This document shows positions 8,852-18,574 of a stretch of 64,000 bases of DNA, piece by piece (the stretch's first letter is position 1; each line of letters begins with the position of its first letter). The stretch comes from CAXBCP01 sp963974055 (lineage in GTDB: Bacteria > Pseudomonadota > Alphaproteobacteria > MPNO01 > UBA830). Under the pieces are notes generated by a model that worked only from the letters and a program-made list of their open reading frames with translations, had not been told where the DNA came from and did not search any database. The stretch is from contig CAXBCP010000013.1 of assembly GCA_963974055.1 (NCBI GenBank), positions 54,243 through 118,242 of the forward strand, written 5' to 3'. The position numbers and the translations under genes were made by a program.

Positions 8852-10636
8852 ATGTGCGGTATAGCGGGCATATTCGCCTATGGCGACGGCGCGACGCCGG
8901 TGGACCGCGCCGCGCTGACACGGATGAACGACGCGATGGTCGCGCGCGGGCCGGATGGCGAAGGAATCTGGAAGGACGCCGAAAACCGCGTCGGTTTCGG
9001 CCATCGGCGGCTGTCGATCATCGATCTGACCGATAGCGGCGCCCAGCCGATGCAGTTCGACAATGGCCGGCTGGTCATCACCTATAACGGCGAGATCTAT
9101 AATTTCCGCGAATTGCGGGCGGAGCTGGAATCGCAGGGCCGGCATTTCCGGTCGGAATCCGATACCGAGGTGCTGCTGCATCTTTACGACCGCGACGGTG
9201 CAGACATGGTCGACCGGCTGCGCGGTATGTTCGCGCTCGCGATCTACGACCGGGAAAAGCGCGGCATCTTCCTTGCGCGCGACGGGTTCGGCATCAAACC
9301 GCTGTATTACGCAAATGACGGCCAAACGCTGCGCTTCGCGTCCCAGGTCAAAACCCTGCTCGCCGGCGGCGGTATCGACACCGCGCCTTCCGCCGCCGGG
9401 CGGGCGGGTTTCCATGTGTGGGGCTACGTGCCCGAACCGTGGACGATGTTCGAGAACATCCGCGCCCTGCCGGCGGGCAGCACGATGTGGATCGATCACC
9501 GCGGCGCACAACCACAGACCCGCTATTTCGATGTAACGCAGGAACTGGCAGCGGCAGCGGAGCGGCCCGAACCATGGACGCGGGAAAACCTGCGCGATGC
9601 CCTGCTGGACACGCTGCAACACCATTTGGTCGCCGACGTGCCGGTCGGCGCGTTCCTGTCGGCGGGGCTCGATTCGGCGACGATCGTCGCGCTGACCGCC
9701 GAGCTGCAATCCGATGCGCTGCGCTCGGTCACGCTCGGCTTCGACGAATTCGACGGCACCCAATTCGACGAAGCCGCGCTGGCGGAAAAGATCGCGCGTC
9801 ATTACGACACGGCGCATCAGACCCAGCGGGTAAAGGGCGAGGACTTCCAGGCCGAATATAAACGCCTGTGCGCGGCGATGGACCAGCCGTCGATCGACGG
9901 CGTGAACACCTATTTCGTCAGCAAGGTGACGGCGGAAACCGGATTGAAGGTCGCGATGTCGGGCCTCGGCGGCGACGAACTGTTCGGCGGCTATCAGAGT
10001 TTCCAGGAAATCCCGCGCATGGTCGGCACGCTCGGCGCGGTCCCCGGTATGCGCTGCGCCGGGCGCGCGTTCCGCAGGATCGCCGCCCCCCTGGTCAGCG
10101 CCCTGACATCGCCGAAATATGCCAGCGTGCTTGAATACGGCACCACCTATCCGGACGCCTATCTGCTGCGCCGCGCGCTGTTCATGCCGTGGGAACTGCC
10201 GAAACTGATGGACCCCGATATGGCCCGGGCAGGCTGGGCCGAACTCGAAGAACACAGCAACCGCCGCCGCCAGGTCGACGGACTGAAAACGCCGCGGGCA
10301 AAAGTATCGGCCCTGGAATCGACATGGTACATGCGCAGCCAGCTGCTGCGCGATTCCGACTGGGCCGGCATGGCGCATTCGCTGGAGATCCGCGTGCCGC
10401 TGGTCGATACGTTCTTCTTCAAACGGATCGCGCCGATGCTGGCTTCAGCCACGCCGCCCGGCAAACTCGACATGGCGGCAAGCCCGGCGAAGCCCCTGCC
10501 CGGCGATGTCCTGAACCGCCCCAAAACCGGTTTCGCCGTGCCGATGCGCGACTGGCTGCTGAAAGACGACCCGACCGCGACGGATCGCGGTTTCCGGGGG
10601 TGGTCGCGCAAAATCGTCGAAGACTGCTACGCCTGA
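8852..10636 (+). CDS. asnB: Second glutamine-hydrolysing asparagine-synthase-like amidotransferase
   Basis: This 594-residue protein starts MCGIAGI, with the glutaminase nucleophile Cys2, followed by ARGPDGEG, YNGEIYN and SDTEVLL motifs. The PP-loop reads SAGLDSA at about 270-276, with alanine where the usual motif has glycine (SGGxDS). The ATP-pyrophosphatase domain is otherwise full length, including GLGGDELFGGY. It begins a tightly packed plus-strand operon with GT9, flippase, GT4 and polymerase genes (3-base gap, then 4-, 1- and 4-base overlaps), so it most likely modifies a carboxylate on the same polysaccharide. It is paralogous to, but clearly different from, the copy at 3768. Confidence 0.87.
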   Translation: MCGIAGIFAYGDGATPVDRAALTRMNDAMVARGPDGEGIWKDAENRVGFGHRRLSIIDLTDSGAQPMQFDNGRLVITYNGEIYNFRELRAELESQGRHFRSESDTEVLLHLYDRDGADMVDRLRGMFALAIYDREKRGIFLARDGFGIKPLYYANDGQTLRFASQVKTLLAGGGIDTAPSAAGRAGFHVWGYVPEPWTMFENIRALPAGSTMWIDHRGAQPQTRYFDVTQELAAAAERPEPWTRENLRDALLDTLQHHLVADVPVGAFLSAGLDSATIVALTAELQSDALRSVTLGFDEFDGTQFDEAALAEKIARHYDTAHQTQRVKGEDFQAEYKRLCAAMDQPSIDGVNTYFVSKVTAETGLKVAMSGLGGDELFGGYQSFQEIPRMVGTLGAVPGMRCAGRAFRRIAAPLVSALTSPKYASVLEYGTTYPDAYLLRRALFMPWELPKLMDPDMARAGWAELEEHSNRRRQVDGLKTPRAKVSALESTWYMRSQLLRDSDWAGMAHSLEIRVPLVDTFFFKRIAPMLASATPPGKLDMAASPAKPLPGDVLNRPKTGFAVPMRDWLLKDDPTATDRGFRGWSRKIVEDCYA

Positions 10637-10639
10637 GCG

Positions 10640-11710
10640 ATGGTCCCGGCCCCGAAAAAAGTGCTTATCCACCGCCTGGGCAGCCTCGGCGACACCGCGA
10701 TCATGCTGCCGGTGTTTCATCACCTGAACGCCATATGGCCGCAGGCCGAAAAACGGGTGATGACGAATTTTCCGGTCGCCGCCGCCGCCCCGCCGCTGCA
10801 AGCTGTGCTCGGCGACGATATTTTCGTGAACGGGTACTTTGCCTATCCGATCGGGACGCGCAGCCCGCGAGCCCTGTTGTCGCTGGCGTCCGAAGTCCGC
10901 GCCTGGGGACCGGACATCGCAATATACGCAAACGAAGCGCGGTCCATCGCCATGACACTGCGCGACGGCGCCTTCCTGCGTCTGTGCGGCGCGCGGCGTA
11001 TTGTCGGGCTGCCCGTCGCCCGGTCCCGGCGCGAGCACCAATTCGATCCGCAGACCGGGCTCTACGAACGAGAAACGTCACGCATCGCCCGGGCGCTGAA
11101 CGCCCTTGGCCCAATCGATGTCGACGCCCCGGCTGGCAAAGACCTCTGCCTGACCGATGCCGAACGCGCCGCCGCGACGGACATCCTGACCGGGTGGGAC
11201 GGCGCGGGGAGGTTCATGTGTTTCAGCCCCGGCACCAAGCAGCAGATGAAGGACTGGACCGACCCGAAATGGCTTTCCGCGCTCGGCGCATTATCCGCCG
11301 CCGATGAATCGCTCGGTATTCTTGTCGTCGGCGCCGAAGGCGACCGCGCCCGCAGCGACGGGTTGCTGACGCATTGGCAGGGCCCGAAGCTGAATACCTG
11401 CGGGCGGATATCCCCACGCGTCAGCGCCGCCGTGATGGCCCATGCGCAGATGTTTCTCGGCAACGATAGCGGCCCGATGCATCTGGCGGCCGCCGTGGAG
11501 GTGCCCGCCGTCGCGGTCTTCAGTCGCCACGCGAAACCCGGCATCTGGTTTCCGCTCGGCGACCGGCACCGTATCTTTTATCCGGGTCTTCGCTGGTCCG
11601 GCGGGCAGCCGCCGGTGACACGCGATGCGGATAACGAAACCGCGATCACATCGATTCCGGCGGATCAGGTGACAGATGCCTGCCGGAAAATGCTGGGACT
11701 GGTGCCGTGA
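10640..11710 (+). CDS. Glycosyltransferase family 9 (heptosyltransferase-like)
   Basis: This 356-residue protein begins with the GT9 signature VLIHRLGSLGDTAIMLPV and has the second-domain motif FSPGTKQQMKDW and the donor-site motif NDSGPMHLAAAVEVP. The best-known members transfer heptose to lipopolysaccharide inner core; other members act in polysaccharide assembly. The gene starts 3 bases after the amidotransferase, and its stop overlaps the flippase ATG by 4 bases. The heptose specificity is family-level knowledge and is not proven for this protein. Confidence 0.85.
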   Translation: MVPAPKKVLIHRLGSLGDTAIMLPVFHHLNAIWPQAEKRVMTNFPVAAAAPPLQAVLGDDIFVNGYFAYPIGTRSPRALLSLASEVRAWGPDIAIYANEARSIAMTLRDGAFLRLCGARRIVGLPVARSRREHQFDPQTGLYERETSRIARALNALGPIDVDAPAGKDLCLTDAERAAATDILTGWDGAGRFMCFSPGTKQQMKDWTDPKWLSALGALSAADESLGILVVGAEGDRARSDGLLTHWQGPKLNTCGRISPRVSAAVMAHAQMFLGNDSGPMHLAAAVEVPAVAVFSRHAKPGIWFPLGDRHRIFYPGLRWSGGQPPVTRDADNETAITSIPADQVTDACRKMLGLVP

Positions 11711-13005
11711 AAGATCTGTTCGGTTCTTTCCTCGCCGCGGGCGGTATCCAGATCGCGAACTTTGCGACCGGAATTCTGGCAGCGCGGATTCTGCTGCCCG
11801 AAGGCCGGGGGGAGCTGACGATCCTCCTCCTGTGGCCGGTCCTAATCGCGGATCTGGGATCGATTTCGCTGAACACATCGACCAATTTTCACATGGCGCG
11901 GAAGAGCCACAGCCCGAAGGAAATCTTCGCCGGGACGGGGCTGCTTCTCACCATTCTCTGGCCGCTTCTGGTCGGCGCGTTCCTCGTGCTGAGCCCCTAT
12001 ATCTATAGCGGCCAGCGGTCCGAAGTTCTGGAGATGTCCGCGATCTGTTCGGCGTTTATCCCGCTCTACCTGTATGCCCTGAACATGATGGCAATGTTTC
12101 AGGGCGACCAGAATTACGGCGTCTATAATGCGCTGCGGGCACTGGTCAATCTGGGCTATCTCGGCCTGGCGATCCTGTTGCTGGTATTCTGGAACGCATC
12201 GCTTTCCGCCTTCATTTACGCCTACCTCGCCGCTCATCTGGGACTGCTGGGCATAACGCTCTGGCTGGTAACCAGGAACGGGTGGCTGTCCTTCAGGCCC
12301 TCTATTGCGGCGATCAGATCCCTTGCTACCTATGGCGTCCGCGCCCATGTCGCGATCGTTCTTGAGATCGCAAACCGCCGCCTCGACCAGCTCATTATCT
12401 CGCTCGCTATGGCGGCAACGGATCTCGGTCTTTATGTCGTCGCCATGACAATCGAAGGCCCCCTGTTTCTGGCGGTCACCACCATGGAGCTGCTGCTGTT
12501 CCCGAAGATTGCCCAGCAGACACAGGAGGGCGGACGGCAGGAAGTGCTGGGCCGGTACTTCCGGGCGGCGCTTGTGCTCGTCGTGCCCGCCACTGCCGTA
12601 TTCATTGTCTTTGCGCCCTGGCTGATCGGGATCGTCTTCGGAAACGCCTACCTGCCGGCGACCGACGCGGCCCGCGTACTGGCGCTGAGCGGCATCGCCT
12701 ATACGTTAAAGGTTATGCTGACGACCTATATGCGCGCCAGCAACAGAATGCGCATCGTCACGAAGTGCGAAGGCCTCGGTATCGCCGTGACGGTCATCGC
12801 GCTGGCGGTTCTTTTGCCGTTGTTCGGCCTCGTGGGCGCGGCCATCGCACAGGTTCTGGCTTTCACGATACCCGCGTTGTTCCTGGCGTTCCTCGTCAGC
12901 CGCGAAACCGGGCTGAGCATTGTCGGGCTTTTCCGCTTCGAAAAACGCGACTGGCGCGTGTTCGCGGAACTGACCGCGCGGTTCCGCCGCGCCGGGCAGA
13001 ACTGA
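11707..13005 (+). CDS. Polysaccharide flippase (Wzx-like, MATE/MVF superfamily)
   Basis: This 432-residue, strongly hydrophobic protein has about 12-14 predicted membrane helices. Its N-terminal stretch includes GIQIANFATGILAARILLPEGRGEL, characteristic of polysaccharide export flippases (the AARxLGPEGrG-like motif). It would move lipid-linked repeat units from the cytoplasmic to the periplasmic face of the inner membrane. It overlaps GT9 at its start by 4 bases and shares one base with the next gene (TGATG), so translation of the run is coupled. Confidence 0.88.
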   Translation: MKDLFGSFLAAGGIQIANFATGILAARILLPEGRGELTILLLWPVLIADLGSISLNTSTNFHMARKSHSPKEIFAGTGLLLTILWPLLVGAFLVLSPYIYSGQRSEVLEMSAICSAFIPLYLYALNMMAMFQGDQNYGVYNALRALVNLGYLGLAILLLVFWNASLSAFIYAYLAAHLGLLGITLWLVTRNGWLSFRPSIAAIRSLATYGVRAHVAIVLEIANRRLDQLIISLAMAATDLGLYVVAMTIEGPLFLAVTTMELLLFPKIAQQTQEGGRQEVLGRYFRAALVLVVPATAVFIVFAPWLIGIVFGNAYLPATDAARVLALSGIAYTLKVMLTTYMRASNRMRIVTKCEGLGIAVTVIALAVLLPLFGLVGAAIAQVLAFTIPALFLAFLVSRETGLSIVGLFRFEKRDWRVFAELTARFRRAGQN

Positions 13006-14261
13006 TGGCCCGCGATCGGCCGGATATCGTCTACGTCCAGCAGGGCGTGCCGCGCGTCTACGAGATCGTGAACGCGATCCGCAAGTCCGGTTATTCCTGC
13101 CGGTATATTTCGGGGTACTACTACCGGCAGAACGGCTGGCCGGAGAGGATGCTGCGCGCCCTGCCGGGGCGATGGGCCGACAAACTGACGGCCACCCTGA
13201 AACGGCGACAGCTTGAAGAACTGCCGACCGGGATCGTCGAACGATCATGGATGCTCGAAGTATTGCTCGGCATCGAACGCGGTTTCCGCTTTGTCCTGCC
13301 GAATTTCGCGATTGCCCGGATGCGGTATCTCGACCTCCGCGGTGCGGTGCGGGTGCTGGTGCTCCGCCCGAAAATCGTCATCGCGTCGGATTCCCATGCG
13401 CTTTACACATTGCGCGCCGCCAAGCGCATTGGCGCGGTTGCGGTTCTCGACCAGGTCATCGGCCATGTCGATTACGGCAACCGGATTCTGAGCGAAGAGA
13501 AGGCTTTGCACCCGGAACTGGGATCGCCATTCCGGTCGACCCCGGCACGCATGATCCGGCGGTGTATACAGGAAGTCCGGGAGGCGGATTATATTCTCGT
13601 GCCGTCGGAATATGTCAGGGATTCCCTGCTGCACTACGGCGCCGCCCCGGACAGAATATTCATGCTGCCCTATGGGGTCGATCTCGCGATGTTCGCCCCG
13701 GCACCGCCGCCGCCGGTGCCGCCGTTCAAAATTCTGTTTGCCGGGCATATCGGCATCCGAAAAGGCGTGTACTATCTTCTCGAAGCAGTCCGACAGGCCG
13801 CGATACCGGATATTCAGGTGGTCCTGCTGGGCAATATCGAAGGAGACGGGGAATGGCTGCGGAAATACAAGGACCTGTTCATCCATCGCCGCCACCTGCC
13901 GCATCAGGAAATTCCCGCCGTCTTTGCCGATGCCCATGTCTATGTGTTCCCGTCGCTGCATGAAGGGTCGACTGTGAGCATCTACGAAGCAATGGCATCC
14001 GGTCTGCCTGTGGTTACGACCCCCAATTCAGGCTCGGTGATCCGCGACGGCATCGACGGCTTTATCGTCCCGATACGCGATATCGCGGCGCTCCGGGACC
14101 GGATCGAACGCCTGTACCGGGATGCGGAACTGCGCGGAACGATGGGCCGGAATGCGGCCGAACATGCCGCCGACTATTCCTGGGATACCTATTCCCGCCG
14201 GATGGGCGAAATCCTGGGCAGTATCCTGGCGCGCCGAAAAACCGCGAAACCCGACCCATGA
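13005..14261 (+). CDS. Glycosyltransferase family 4 (GT-B)
   Basis: The start is set at the ATG at 13005, which overlaps the flippase TGA; the frame is open further upstream, but only as antisense-like sequence inside the flippase. The 418-residue product has the GT-B donor domain with ILFAGHIGIRKGVYYLLEA and the donor-binding motif HEGSTVSIYEAMASGLPVVT. It probably adds one sugar of the repeat unit. The stop overlaps the next gene by 4 bases (ATGA). Confidence 0.87.
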   Translation: MARDRPDIVYVQQGVPRVYEIVNAIRKSGYSCRYISGYYYRQNGWPERMLRALPGRWADKLTATLKRRQLEELPTGIVERSWMLEVLLGIERGFRFVLPNFAIARMRYLDLRGAVRVLVLRPKIVIASDSHALYTLRAAKRIGAVAVLDQVIGHVDYGNRILSEEKALHPELGSPFRSTPARMIRRCIQEVREADYILVPSEYVRDSLLHYGAAPDRIFMLPYGVDLAMFAPAPPPPVPPFKILFAGHIGIRKGVYYLLEAVRQAAIPDIQVVLLGNIEGDGEWLRKYKDLFIHRRHLPHQEIPAVFADAHVYVFPSLHEGSTVSIYEAMASGLPVVTTPNSGSVIRDGIDGFIVPIRDIAALRDRIERLYRDAELRGTMGRNAAEHAADYSWDTYSRRMGEILGSILARRKTAKPDP

Positions 14262-15706
14262 TTGCGGTCGCGATTCTCGGTCTGCCGGTCCTGCTCGGAA
14301 TCTGGATCGCGATCCTGTCGAAATGGCAGCGCGGCATGTACATGCTCATTGTCTATGTGCCGTTCGCCAGCGGTATCGCCCTGATGCTGCGCCCGAATCC
14401 GTTCGGATCGCTGTTCAAGGATTTCCTGTTCGTGCTGCCGATGTATGCCGTTTTTCTTCTTCTTCATATGCGCGATTTCCGGCACGCGCGGATACCGTCG
14501 CCACTCACCCTGATGTTCGTCGCGTTCGGGGCGCTGGCGCTGCTCCAGATGTTCAACCCGTCGGTCATCAGCGTTATCGTCGGCGCGGTGGGGATCAAGG
14601 TCTGGCTTCTGTATATCCCGCTGGCCTATCTCGCCTCCATCATGATCCAGCGCGCGGAGGACCTGATCGTGCTGCTGCGGACGGCCACGGCCGTTGCGCT
14701 GATTCCGTGCAGCGTGGGAATCCTTCAGTTCGTCATGTCATCGACGGTCGGATACGAGGAAACGATGACCATGTTCTATGGCAGGAACGCAGCCGCCGCG
14801 ACGCAGAATTTCGCCGCGTTCAACATGGGCGCCGTGTTTTTCCGGATTCCGTCGACTTTCAGTTTCGTCACCCAGTATTCCGGTTATGCCCTGATGATGC
14901 TGGCGATAACCTATATGCATCAGAGTGTTGAACCGCATCTTGGCTGGCGGCTTTTCGCGAAGATCATGATGTTTCTGGTTTTCATCGCCTGCCTTCTTTC
15001 CGGGGCGCGGGCGAATTTCGTTTTCGCGCCGGCCCTGCTGTTCGTCATTCTGTTTCTCGATGCGAAACTGACCCGCATGGCGATCTGGTTGCTGGTCGGG
15101 CCGTTTGTCATGGTGACGACTCTTCAGACGGCTGGGCTCGATCTGTTTACGATCGCCGATACCACCAGCGGCCTGGTGACAACATACGGTTCGGACCTGG
15201 TCATCCCCGACCTGATCAATTCGCTGGTGAACTATCCCCTCGGCAAGGGCGTCGGTACGAACACAGGCGCGGCGCGGAACCTGATGTCCGCAGCGGAGAT
15301 CGCCGCCCGGCCCCATCCGATCGAAGGCTTTTACGCCAAGGCGATTATCGAGCTCGGCATCCCGGGGCTGATTGTTCTGCTGGGGATGATGGGTTCGATC
15401 ATCGTCTATGCGATCGGCATTCACCGGACCACCCGCGAGCCGATGAAACGGTCCTGCACTGCGGCGATAACCGGTTTCATCATCGTGCTCGCCGTGCACA
15501 GCTTCAAGGGCTGGCAGATCGATCTCGACCCCGTCAATGTCTGGTACTGGATACTCGTCGGCGTGCTGTTCCGCCTGCCCGACCTGCGGTTCGATACCGT
15601 GGTCGAAGCACGGCGGCAGGCGGAAGCGGCAAAACACGGGCAGGCGCCCCGCCAACCGAAACGCCGGCGTGGTTCCGCACCCGCCGCCACGCGGTACCGG
15701 CGATAG
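14258..15706 (+). CDS. O-antigen polymerase/ligase-like membrane protein
   Basis: This 482-residue protein has about 10-12 hydrophobic helices and one large extracytoplasmic region in the second half, including NYPLGKGVGTNTGA and a RPHPIEGFYAKAIIELGIPG stretch. That arrangement is typical of the Wzy_C/WaaL family. It would polymerise repeat units in the periplasm or transfer chains to an acceptor. It is the last gene of the plus-strand operon that starts at 8852, and its tail is basic and proline-rich. A second protein of the same broad class lies at 23885, so the division of labour is uncertain. Confidence 0.78.
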   Translation: MIAVAILGLPVLLGIWIAILSKWQRGMYMLIVYVPFASGIALMLRPNPFGSLFKDFLFVLPMYAVFLLLHMRDFRHARIPSPLTLMFVAFGALALLQMFNPSVISVIVGAVGIKVWLLYIPLAYLASIMIQRAEDLIVLLRTATAVALIPCSVGILQFVMSSTVGYEETMTMFYGRNAAAATQNFAAFNMGAVFFRIPSTFSFVTQYSGYALMMLAITYMHQSVEPHLGWRLFAKIMMFLVFIACLLSGARANFVFAPALLFVILFLDAKLTRMAIWLLVGPFVMVTTLQTAGLDLFTIADTTSGLVTTYGSDLVIPDLINSLVNYPLGKGVGTNTGAARNLMSAAEIAARPHPIEGFYAKAIIELGIPGLIVLLGMMGSIIVYAIGIHRTTREPMKRSCTAAITGFIIVLAVHSFKGWQIDLDPVNVWYWILVGVLFRLPDLRFDTVVEARRQAEAAKHGQAPRQPKRRRGSAPAATRYRR

Positions 15707-15742
15707 GAAATTCCAGGGCGGAACCGCCGGACCGCCGGGGTT

Positions 15743-16429
15743 TCAGGCTTTTTCCAGGACGTAGCTTATTTCGTGACAGAACAGGCCCGGCCACAGTTTC
15801 TTGAGCCAGAGCCGTCCGCCGACAGGATAGATCTGCGTTACCTTCAGGCCGGAAAACGCCGCCAGCCGGCGGACTTCGCCGACCGTGAAATAATGCAGGT
15901 GGCCACCGTCCCACTGACGCAGCTCGAACCAGTCTGCCGTGCTGGTCATCGGCAGCCGTCCGCGCAGCAGGTCCCAGCGACACTTGATCGACCCCACATT
16001 CGGCAGATTGACGAACGCCTTGCCCGACGGTTTCAGAATCCGGGCGAGTTCGCCGAATGAATGAAACGGATCGAACAGATGCTCGAACACCATCATCGCC
16101 ATGACGACATCGGCACTGGAGTCTTCGAACGGCCAGCCTTCGTCGAGATTGACATCGCGATAGGAAAATCCGGCATCGCGCCCGTCGAGCAGAACAGACG
16201 CGCTGATATCGGCCGCCTCGAACTTGCCGAATATCGATGCGAAGTAACGGGCCCGCATGATCGATCCGAAACCGAGCTCCAGCGCGGAGAGGGATCCCGG
16301 GTCGGACAGCGCATCGGTCACGCAGAAATACCGGGTGCCCGGCGTCAGAAGCTCGGCGCGTGCCTGTTCTACATCCTGCAGTTCGGGCACAAAGGCCGCA
16401 TTGCGGTCATAGAACGGCTTGGTCGACAT
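15743..16429 (-). CDS. Class I SAM-dependent methyltransferase
   Basis: This 228-residue protein has a SAM-binding start SALELGFGSIMRARYF followed by the methyltransferase core. The segment WPFEDSSADVVMAMMVFEH matches the post-I region of Methyltransf_11/23 proteins, followed by ELARILKPSGKAFVNLPN. It lies 9 bases downstream of the UDP-glucuronate decarboxylase gene on the same strand. The substrate is unknown, but is likely a sugar of the polysaccharide. Confidence 0.82.
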   Translation of the reverse strand: MSTKPFYDRNAAFVPELQDVEQARAELLTPGTRYFCVTDALSDPGSLSALELGFGSIMRARYFASIFGKFEAADISASVLLDGRDAGFSYRDVNLDEGWPFEDSSADVVMAMMVFEHLFDPFHSFGELARILKPSGKAFVNLPNVGSIKCRWDLLRGRLPMTSTADWFELRQWDGGHLHYFTVGEVRRLAAFSGLKVTQIYPVGGRLWLKKLWPGLFCHEISYVLEKA

Positions 16430-16438
16430 GATGCCGCG

Positions 16439-17389
16439 CTATCCCGCGGACAGCAAAGTCTCGAAATACGCCACCGTGCGGCGCAGGCCTTCATCGAGCT
16501 CGACCGTCGGCTCCCAGCCGAGCTTTTCCTTCGCCAGCGTAATATCGGGGCGCCGGCGGGTGGGGTCGTCCAGCGGCAGCGGCTTGTTAACGATCTTGCT
16601 GCTGCTTCCGATAAATTCGATAACCTTTTCGGCGAGCTCCAGGATGGTGAATTCGCCGGGATTGCCGATATTGACCGGCCCGACAAAATCGTCGTCGGTC
16701 GCCATGATCCGGATAAACGCCTCGACCAGGTCGTCGACATAGCAGAACGAACGGGTCTGGGAGCCGTCGCCGTACAGCGTGATATCCTGGCCCTGCAGCG
16801 CTTGGACAATGAAGTTCGACACCACGCGGCCGTCATTCGGGTGCATGCGCGGACCGTAGGTATTGAAAATGCGCGCCACCTTGATCTGCAGCTTGTGCTG
16901 GCGCCAGTAATCGAAAAACAGCGTTTCGGCGCAGCGCTTGCCCTCGTCGTAGCACGACCGCAGGCCGATCGGATTGGTGTTGCCCCAATAGGATTCGTGC
17001 TGCGGATGAATTTCGGGATCGCCGTAGACTTCGCTCGTCGATGCCTGGAACACCTTGGCCCGAAGCCGTTTCGCCAGTCCCAGCATGTTGATCGCACCGT
17101 GAACACTGGTCTTGGTGGTCTGAACCGGATCGTACTGGTAATGCACCGGCGATGCCGGGCAGGCGAGATTATAGATTTCATCGACTTCGACGTAGAGCGG
17201 GAACGTCACGTCGTGGCGCATGATCTCGAAACGCGGATTGTCGAGCAGATGGGCGACATTGTCTTTTGCGCCGGTAAAGTAATTATCGACGCAAAGGACA
17301 TCGCATCCTTCATTCAGCAGCCGTTCGCACAGGTGAGAGCCGATAAACCCCGCTCCGCCCGTGATCAGGACTTTCTTCGCAACTGACAT
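16439..17389 (-). CDS. UDP-glucuronic acid decarboxylase (UDP-xylose synthase type SDR)
   Basis: The start is placed at the ATG at 17387-17389, preceded by a GGAG ribosome-binding site; the frame extends 12 codons further upstream without support. The 316-residue protein has the GGAGFIGSHL NAD loop, STSEVYGDPEIHPQ, the YxxxK catalytic pair in SCYDEGKRCAE and ARIFNTYGPRM. This motif set is typical of UDP-glucuronate decarboxylases, which produce UDP-xylose (or UDP-4-keto-pentose). It implies a pentose in the polysaccharide. A related dehydratase specificity cannot be excluded. Confidence 0.88.
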   Translation of the reverse strand: MSVAKKVLITGGAGFIGSHLCERLLNEGCDVLCVDNYFTGAKDNVAHLLDNPRFEIMRHDVTFPLYVEVDEIYNLACPASPVHYQYDPVQTTKTSVHGAINMLGLAKRLRAKVFQASTSEVYGDPEIHPQHESYWGNTNPIGLRSCYDEGKRCAETLFFDYWRQHKLQIKVARIFNTYGPRMHPNDGRVVSNFIVQALQGQDITLYGDGSQTRSFCYVDDLVEAFIRIMATDDDFVGPVNIGNPGEFTILELAEKVIEFIGSSSKIVNKPLPLDDPTRRRPDITLAKEKLGWEPTVELDEGLRRTVAYFETLLSAG

Positions 17390-17476
17390 TGGAACTCCAT
17401 TCCGACAATAATTACCCGACGCCAACGTGCGGCGAAGCTATCACCGAACGTCGTCGAAAAGAAGCCTGACGGCGTA

Positions 17477-18571
17477 TCAGTCGGCGGAAAATCCGGCGGG
17501 CAGACCGCGCCGGCGACGGAACAGACCCGTGATGCGCGTCGCCGCATTCCGCACCGCGATATCGGGTTCGGCGCACAGGGTGAATTCGCGTTCCAGTACC
17601 CGCAGGGGACCGGGCGCGTCATGGAACATCTCGGCATGGTCCGAAACAAGCCTGCGGAACGGACCCCGGGACAGGCCGGCCGGCGGCCGGCACAGCGGGC
17701 CGGGCACGGCGCCGGGCGGCAGACCGAGGGCGCATAACAGCGCAAAGACGGTGCGGGCGGGCTTCAGAAACCGGCCGGCAGCCGCGAGCGCTGCGATGCG
17801 GTCCCAGTCGATCGGGTGTCCTGACCTCAACAGCATGACGATGTCCGCAAGCTTGCGCACGCTGAATATGCCGAACTTGTCCTTCGCGGCGTTGGTCAGG
17901 CACAGAATCATGGCATGTTCGACGGATGGGATACTGACGACCGTGCCGTCGATTTCCAGCGATACGGATTGTCCGAATACGTCATCCGCGGTCAGCGACC
18001 GGTAGGCGGGGTAACAGTCGGGCTGAATGTGAATGTCGATATTGCAGTCACCCTCCGGGGACATCAGCGGCATAAAACTGGCGTCGGAAATAAAGCCCCA
18101 GGGCGGCAGCGGCAGGGCGTCGAAGGAAAAACCCCGCCCGGTCAGAAATTCGAGCAACCGGCCAAGATCGGCTTCGCGGACCAGCAGGTCCATATCGCCG
18201 ATGGTCCGAAGGTCGGGAACCGGATAGAGCGAATGCGCGAAAGCGAAGCCCTTCAGATACGCCACGGGAATGCCGGTTGCGGCGATTTCGTGCATCCAGC
18301 GCCGTTGAACGCCGCCGTTGAAGCGGTTGAACAGCAGGCTCTGCCGCACGGCAGCGGCATCGAGCAGCGCCGTCCCGAGACGCGCTTCAACAGGGCGCAG
18401 GAAATGAGCGGCCAGGGCGGGCGTCAGCAGTCCGCCAAGGCGCCCGGCATCGTCCAGCGGCGGCGCGTCCTGCCATTCGTCCGGCAGCGGCCCGTCCGCG
18501 CCGAGAATCGCCCGCCACAGGGAAACACGCACTTCCGGGCGCTGTCCCCTGCCGGACACCGATACAGTCAC
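17477..18571 (-). CDS. Uncharacterised nucleotidyltransferase family protein (PF14907-like)
   Basis: This 364-residue protein resembles the uncharacterised nucleotidyltransferase family NTP_transf_5. Motifs are LKGFAFAHSLYP, then TIGDMDLLVR with the paired acidic residues expected of a polymerase-beta-type metal site, then a region including NIDIHIQPDCYP. Family members occur in polysaccharide loci and in some peptide-modification clusters with HprK-like kinases and PqqD proteins; both of those also occur in this window at 32131-33350. It follows the PPP phosphatase after only 3 bases, so the two are probably one operon. The substrate is unknown. Confidence 0.75.
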   Translation of the reverse strand: MTVSVSGRGQRPEVRVSLWRAILGADGPLPDEWQDAPPLDDAGRLGGLLTPALAAHFLRPVEARLGTALLDAAAVRQSLLFNRFNGGVQRRWMHEIAATGIPVAYLKGFAFAHSLYPVPDLRTIGDMDLLVREADLGRLLEFLTGRGFSFDALPLPPWGFISDASFMPLMSPEGDCNIDIHIQPDCYPAYRSLTADDVFGQSVSLEIDGTVVSIPSVEHAMILCLTNAAKDKFGIFSVRKLADIVMLLRSGHPIDWDRIAALAAAGRFLKPARTVFALLCALGLPPGAVPGPLCRPPAGLSRGPFRRLVSDHAEMFHDAPGPLRVLEREFTLCAEPDIAVRNAATRITGLFRRRRGLPAGFSAD

Positions 18572-18574
18572 CGG

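Noticed and set aside
8762..10378. Long minus-strand open frame opposite the second amidotransferase
   Set aside because: It is antisense to a clear amidotransferase gene and has no conserved motif.
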